This document shows positions 60,740-64,000 of a stretch of DNA of 64,000 nt, in pieces. The first letter of the stretch is position 1. Every line of letters starts with the position of its first letter. The notes beneath the pieces are model-generated. The model was not told the origin of the DNA. It did no database searches and saw only the letters and a program-made list of their open reading frames with translations. The stretch spans positions 1,116,001-1,180,000 of the forward strand of contig CP034537.1 of the NCBI GenBank assembly GCA_004000515.1. The letters run 5' to 3'. The DNA is from Pseudomonas poae. GTDB lineage: Bacteria > Pseudomonadota > Gammaproteobacteria > Pseudomonadales > Pseudomonadaceae. Both the position numbers and the translations under genes were made by a program.

Positions 60740-61642
60740 TTAGTGGCGGGTGTCGGAAGGGGTGTCGATGCCAGCCCCTGCAAACAATTGCACTACATCG
60801 GCCGCATCGAATAGGTAGCGCTGGTTGCAGAACTGGCAGTCGATCTCGATGTTGCCACCATGCTCCACCACCAGGTTCTGCGCGTCTTCCAGGCCCAAGC
60901 TGACCAGTGCATTGGCCGAACGCTCGCGCGAGCAGCTGCAGTGGAAGCGCAGGTTCTGTGCGTCAAACAGCCGCACGGCTTCCTCATGATAGAGACGGTG
61001 CAGGATGGTTTCGTTGCTCAGGCCCAGCAATTCTTCGGCCGTGAGGGTGCCGGCCAGGGCAGTGAGGCCGCGCCAGCTTTCCGCACGATCGTCGTCATCC
61101 TTGATCCGGTCGGCCGGCAACTGCTGCAGCAACAGGCCGCGGGCGCGGTGGCCATCGGCGTTGAGCCAGAAACGCGTGCCAACCTGCTGGGACATCACGA
61201 AATAGTTGGTGAAGCAGTCCGACAGGGTTTCGCCATCGAGGTCGACAATGCCCTGGTAGCGCTGGCCTTCAGTCGGGTCGACGGTGAGCGCCAGGACGCC
61301 GTTAGGCATCAGGTCCGACAGGGTGGCATCCGGGGCAATCAGGTCAGCCTCGTAACGGGCCAAACCACGGATGTCACGCTCGCTGGAACACTCGATCATC
61401 AGCAACGGGATCGGGCCTTCGGAGCGCGCCTGCAAGATCAGCAAACCGTCGAACTTCATGGTGCCTACCAGCAGCGCAGCCGCCGCCATCAGCTCACCGA
61501 GCAGTTGCGCGACCGGCTCCGGATAAGGGTGCTTGGCAAGGACTTCGGCGTAGCTGCGCTCCAGCGACACCAGTTCGCCGCGGGCGTCGGTCTCGTCGAA
61601 GATGAAGCGTTGGGTGAAGTCGGTATCCGGTAGATCAGTCAT
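60740..61642 (-). CDS. hslO: Hsp33 redox-regulated chaperone
   Basis: 300 residues from the ATG at 61642 ([20 protein letters not shown]); an ATG at 61669 adds nine residues without support. The C-terminal redox zinc centre is present as C-x-C in [20 protein letters not shown] and C-x2-C in [12 protein letters not shown]. Oxidation of these releases zinc and activates holdase activity. It is upstream of pckA on the same strand, with a 178-base gap. Confidence 0.96.
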   Translation of the reverse strand: MTDLPDTDFTQRFIFDETDARGELVSLERSYAEVLAKHPYPEPVAQLLGELMAAAALLVGTMKFDGLLILQARSEGPIPLLMIECSSERDIRGLARYEADLIAPDATLSDLMPNGVLALTVDPTEGQRYQGIVDLDGETLSDCFTNYFVMSQQVGTRFWLNADGHRARGLLLQQLPADRIKDDDDRAESWRGLTALAGTLTAEELLGLSNETILHRLYHEEAVRLFDAQNLRFHCSCSRERSANALVSLGLEDAQNLVVEHGGNIEIDCQFCNQRYLFDAADVVQLFAGAGIDTPSDTRH

Positions 61643-61746
61643 AGGTCTGGGTATCTGAATTGATGACAAATTGATTACAAGGTTTATAGAATGAAACGCT
61701 TTAGCACCAATTTGGTGCGGTTTTTTAAAGCACAGAGGGACAGTTT

Positions 61747-62543
61747 ATGAACAATCCGGGTTTGTTCCAAGCCAAGTGGAACCTCGGGCGATGGGCCGTT
61801 TGCAATCTACTCGCAATCGGGTTGTTGTGTTTTTGGCTATGGCCCACGGGCCAGATGCTATGTGTGGTATTCGACGAGTGGCTGTTTCATCTGCTCAATG
61901 ACCCGCTGGCGAGCAATACAACCTGGCTACACGTGTGGGCTGTCGCCAGTTTGCGACCGTTTGATGCGGTGGTCGGCGTGATCCTGCTGACGCTGCTGAT
62001 TCGCGCAGATTGGGTATTCAAGGCCGTGCAGGTGCGTCAGGCGGTGTTAGGTTTTGTCGGCATTTTGTTGCTGCTGCTGTTCATCCGCATGCTGTTTTCC
62101 AAACTCGCCGCGCAAATGGGCTGGCAACACCATAGCCCGTCGATGGTGATCAGCGGCGCAATCCAGATGAGTGACTATTTCCCTGGGTTGGAAAAGACCT
62201 GGGAATTGAAGGACCGTTCGAGCCAGAGCTTTCCCGGGGATCACGCCTCGGTGTTGTTGATCTGGGGAATGTTCATGACGGTGTTCGCCAAGCGGATGGG
62301 CCAGGTACTGGTGATCTGGGGCCTGGCGTTGCTGTTCATGATGCCCCGCCTGGTGGCAGGTGCGCATTGGGGGCAGGACGACTACATCGGTGGGGTGCTG
62401 TTAGCACTGTTGGCGCTAGGGTGGGGTACTACACGCCGTTTGCGGCGAAGGTGTCGCAGGGGTTGTTGCGGCTGACGGCACCGGTGTTTGGAATACTTAA
62501 GCGCGTGCCAATGATCAACCGACTGAACGTCATACGCATGTAG
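61747..62543 (+). CDS. PAP2-family membrane phosphatase (one frame break)
   Basis: 265 residues after repair, with about six membrane helices. The PAP2 motifs are SQSFPGDHASVLLIWGMF (motif 2, P-G-D-H) and RLVAGAHWGQDDYIGG (motif 3, R-x5-H-x3-D). Members act on lipid phosphates such as undecaprenyl pyrophosphate or lipid A; which one is not clear. The frame breaks at 62423-62426 (G4 for G5), restoring GWGYYTPFAAKVSQGLL and a C-terminus MINRLNVIRM. The repaired stop TAG at 62541-62543 is the first three bases of the following repeat. Confidence 0.88.
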
Positions 62544-62684
62544 TGAGCGGGCTTGCCCGCGCTGGGGGGCGAAGCCGCCCCAACAAGGACGCCTCGTCGT
62601 GTCAGGTACACCGAGGTATCAGAATTTAGGGCGGCTGCGCCACCCAGCGCGGGCGGTGCGACGATTCGACGAGCCCGCTCACTA
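62541..62684. repeat. Long imperfect inverted repeat (REP-like pair)
   Basis: TAGTGAGCGGGCT at the left pairs with AGCCCGCTCACTA at the right (62672-62684). An inner pair GCCCGCGCTGGG / CCCAGCGCGGGC (right copy at 62643-62654) also pairs. It separates the convergent PAP2 and hslR genes and could act as a terminator. Confidence 0.75.
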
Positions 62685-62689
62685 CAAGG

Positions 62690-63097
62690 TCAGTCGTCGT
62701 TGCCGCTGCCGCGGAACTTGAACAGGTCGCGGCGTTGCTTTTTGCTCGGTTTGCCGTCGGTGCTCAAACCCATGGCGCCAGCCTTGCGCATCGCCGCCGC
62801 ATTTTCGCGCTTGGCGATGCTGGCTTCTGTTTCAGCGTACAACGCCTGCGCCTCGGGCGCGCCGCGGCGCACGATGGAAAGTGCCTGCACTACGACGGTT
62901 TTTTCATCGAAGCCAGTACGAATCTGGAACTCATCGCCGATACGCGGCTCTTTGCCCGGCTTGCAGCGTTCACCGCGATGGTGCACCTTGCCGCTCTCGA
63001 TGGCGGCCTTGGCCAGGGCACGGGTTTTATAAAAACGCGCCGCCCACAACCACTTGTCCAAACGGACCTTCTCTTCCTCTTCCTGCTTTTGAGCCAC
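62690..63097 (-). CDS. hslR: Heat shock protein 15, S4-domain ribosome-rescue factor
   Basis: 135 residues from the GTG at 63097, which has GAGG about seven bases upstream and gives VAQKQEEEEKVRLDKWLWAA; the ATG at 63163 would add an unlikely 22-residue tail. The S4 RNA-binding domain is RLDKWLWAARFYKTRALAKA, AIESGKVHHRGERCKPGKEP, with a basic C-terminus (KPSKKQRRDLFKFRGSGNDD). Hsp15 binds 50S subunits carrying stalled peptidyl-tRNA. It diverges from rimB. Confidence 0.93.
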   Translation of the reverse strand: MAQKQEEEEKVRLDKWLWAARFYKTRALAKAAIESGKVHHRGERCKPGKEPRIGDEFQIRTGFDEKTVVVQALSIVRRGAPEAQALYAETEASIAKRENAAAMRKAGAMGLSTDGKPSKKQRRDLFKFRGSGNDD

Positions 63098-63395
63098 TTG
63101 AATTCCTCGCTCTGAAAAATGTCGCAACTTTACCGTTGAAACCCTTCGACGCATAAACCTCAAGGCTCACCTAAGATACGCCAGACACCGCGAGATTTGC
63201 GCGGCTTTCCCATCCGGCGGCTGATTACCGCAGCCTGAGAGATATCTGTCGCCATTTACCGAATATTCTGCGTGAATACCGCGAATTCGGCACCGAACCC
63301 TCAACGAAGGTTTGGCGATTGTCACAATCCGTGAGCAGTTGGACGTTACTGTCCTCGACGACTACGAAACATTTCTGAATTACCGGTTACCCATA

Positions 63396-63878
63396 TTGAA
63401 GACATTTGACCATTTGACCGTTGTCGGTCTGCGTGAGTGGGTGGCACTTCCCGATTTGGGGGTGGCTGGCCTGCGCGCGAAGATCGACACCGGCGCCAGC
63501 ACCTCCAGCCTGCACGCCACCGATATCGAGCCGTTTGAGCGCGACGGTGAAAAGTGGGTGCGCTTTACCGCGCACCTGGGCAGCGTGGTGCAACTGCGTC
63601 ACCGTCGCTGCGAAGCACCCCTGGTGACGATGAAAACCATCAAGAGCTCCAACGGCCATGCGCAGGTGCGCTATGTGATCAGCACCACCCTGGCGTTGGG
63701 TGATCGGGTATGGCGGGTGGAGTTCACCCTGGCCTGCCGCAAAGCCATGCGTTACCGCCTGTTGCTCGGCTCCAAGGCGCTGATTGACGGCCAATTGGTG
63801 GTCAACCCCGGCGTCAAGTACGTTCAAGACAAGCCGGTGTTCCCGGTCTCTACTATTTCTGCCCCAGGTGCTGCATGA
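63396..63878 (+). CDS. rimB: RimB-type retropepsin-like protease (RimK-associated)
   Basis: 160 residues from the TTG at 63396 ([21 protein letters not shown]). No in-frame ATG lies near, and upstream TTG at 63312 is an alternative, so the start is uncertain. The retropepsin-like site is [20 protein letters not shown]. The family (called ATP-dependent zinc protease or RimB) is linked to rimK in pseudomonads, where the rimABK products control S6 glutamylation. The stop overlaps the rimK ATG. Confidence 0.88.
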   Translation: MKTFDHLTVVGLREWVALPDLGVAGLRAKIDTGASTSSLHATDIEPFERDGEKWVRFTAHLGSVVQLRHRRCEAPLVTMKTIKSSNGHAQVRYVISTTLALGDRVWRVEFTLACRKAMRYRLLLGSKALIDGQLVVNPGVKYVQDKPVFPVSTISAPGAA

Positions 63879-64000
63879 AGATTGCTGTGCTGTCGCGAAA
63901 CCCGCGTCTGTATTCCACCCGCCGCCTGGTCGAGGCCGGCACCGAGCGTGGCCACGAAATGGTGGTGATCGACACGCTGCGTGCCTATATGAACATTGCC
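63875..64000 (+). CDS. rimK: RimK, ribosomal protein S6 glutamate ligase (3' end outside window)
   Basis: The first 42 codons are visible: [40 protein letters not shown]. This is the N-terminus of RimK, the ATP-grasp enzyme that adds glutamates to the C-terminus of S6. The catalytic domain is beyond the right edge. The ATG overlaps the rimB stop (ATGA). Confidence 0.93.
   Translation, partial: MKIAVLSRNPRLYSTRRLVEAGTERGHEMVVIDTLRAYMNIA

Overview
The window is a stretch of a Pseudomonas chromosome, most likely from the P. fluorescens group. The support is internal: GC-rich codon use, the order pckA / hslO / PAP2 phosphatase / hslR / rimB-rimK, a nudE-yrfG divergent pair, rmlBACD followed by dctBD, DUF3077 and OprD-family genes, and many REP-type palindromes built on a TGTGGGAGC...GCTCCCACA core. 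No rRNA, complete tRNA, IS element, phage or CRISPR array was found.

Layout. 1-6010 (minus): an uncharacterised cassette of a zinc-ribbon membrane protein, a WYL-domain regulator, a glycine-zipper protein with a nuclease-like N-terminal region, and a protein of more than 980 residues that runs off the left edge. 6011-7002: no convincing gene. 7003-7276: a small DUF3077 gene. 7350-20500 (minus): a complete Pel exopolysaccharide operon, pelX-pelA-B-C-D-E-F-G. 20939-24898 (plus): an ECF sigma factor, a FecR-type anti-sigma factor and a TonB receptor with a signalling domain, divergent from pel. 24952-25877: an SDR and a tautomerase. 26089-30267: two tandem M48 membrane metalloprotease paralogues. 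30339-34136: an OprD-family porin with a structured leader and a divergent siderophore receptor. 34197-38771: a small hypothetical gene, aguA and a three-part aminotransferase fusion. 38911-45489: rmlBACD (dTDP-L-rhamnose), then dctB-dctD. 45510-49804: a thioesterase, cysQ, nudE, yrfG, a BON-LysM protein and a LysR regulator. 49902-53085: fdhD with an FdhF/YdeP-type oxidoreductase. 53285-57934: a glycine-zipper protein, a thioesterase, a RecQ-like helicase, a subtilase lipoprotein and a DUF1493 protein. 58099-64000: a DMT transporter, pckA, hslO, a PAP2 phosphatase, hslR, rimB and the start of rimK.

How they work together. PelX would supply the amino-sugar nucleotide precursor. PelF (glycosyltransferase) and PelD/E/G (inner membrane, c-di-GMP-gated) make and move the polymer. 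PelA modifies it, and PelC/PelB export it. The sigma/anti-sigma/receptor trio is a cell-surface signalling system for iron acquisition that shares its upstream region with pel. rmlBACD supplies rhamnose for surface glycans.

Sequence quality. At least 21 single-base frame breaks interrupt genes that otherwise read as intact. Seventeen are apparent one-base deletions and four are insertions. Most lie in short homopolymers, and they hit core genes (rmlC, cysQ, recQ, dctD) as well as accessory ones. This looks like sequencing or consensus error, not gene decay, so broken genes are annotated here as single CDSs with the break position given.

The best candidate for an undescribed system is the left-edge cassette at 1-6010.
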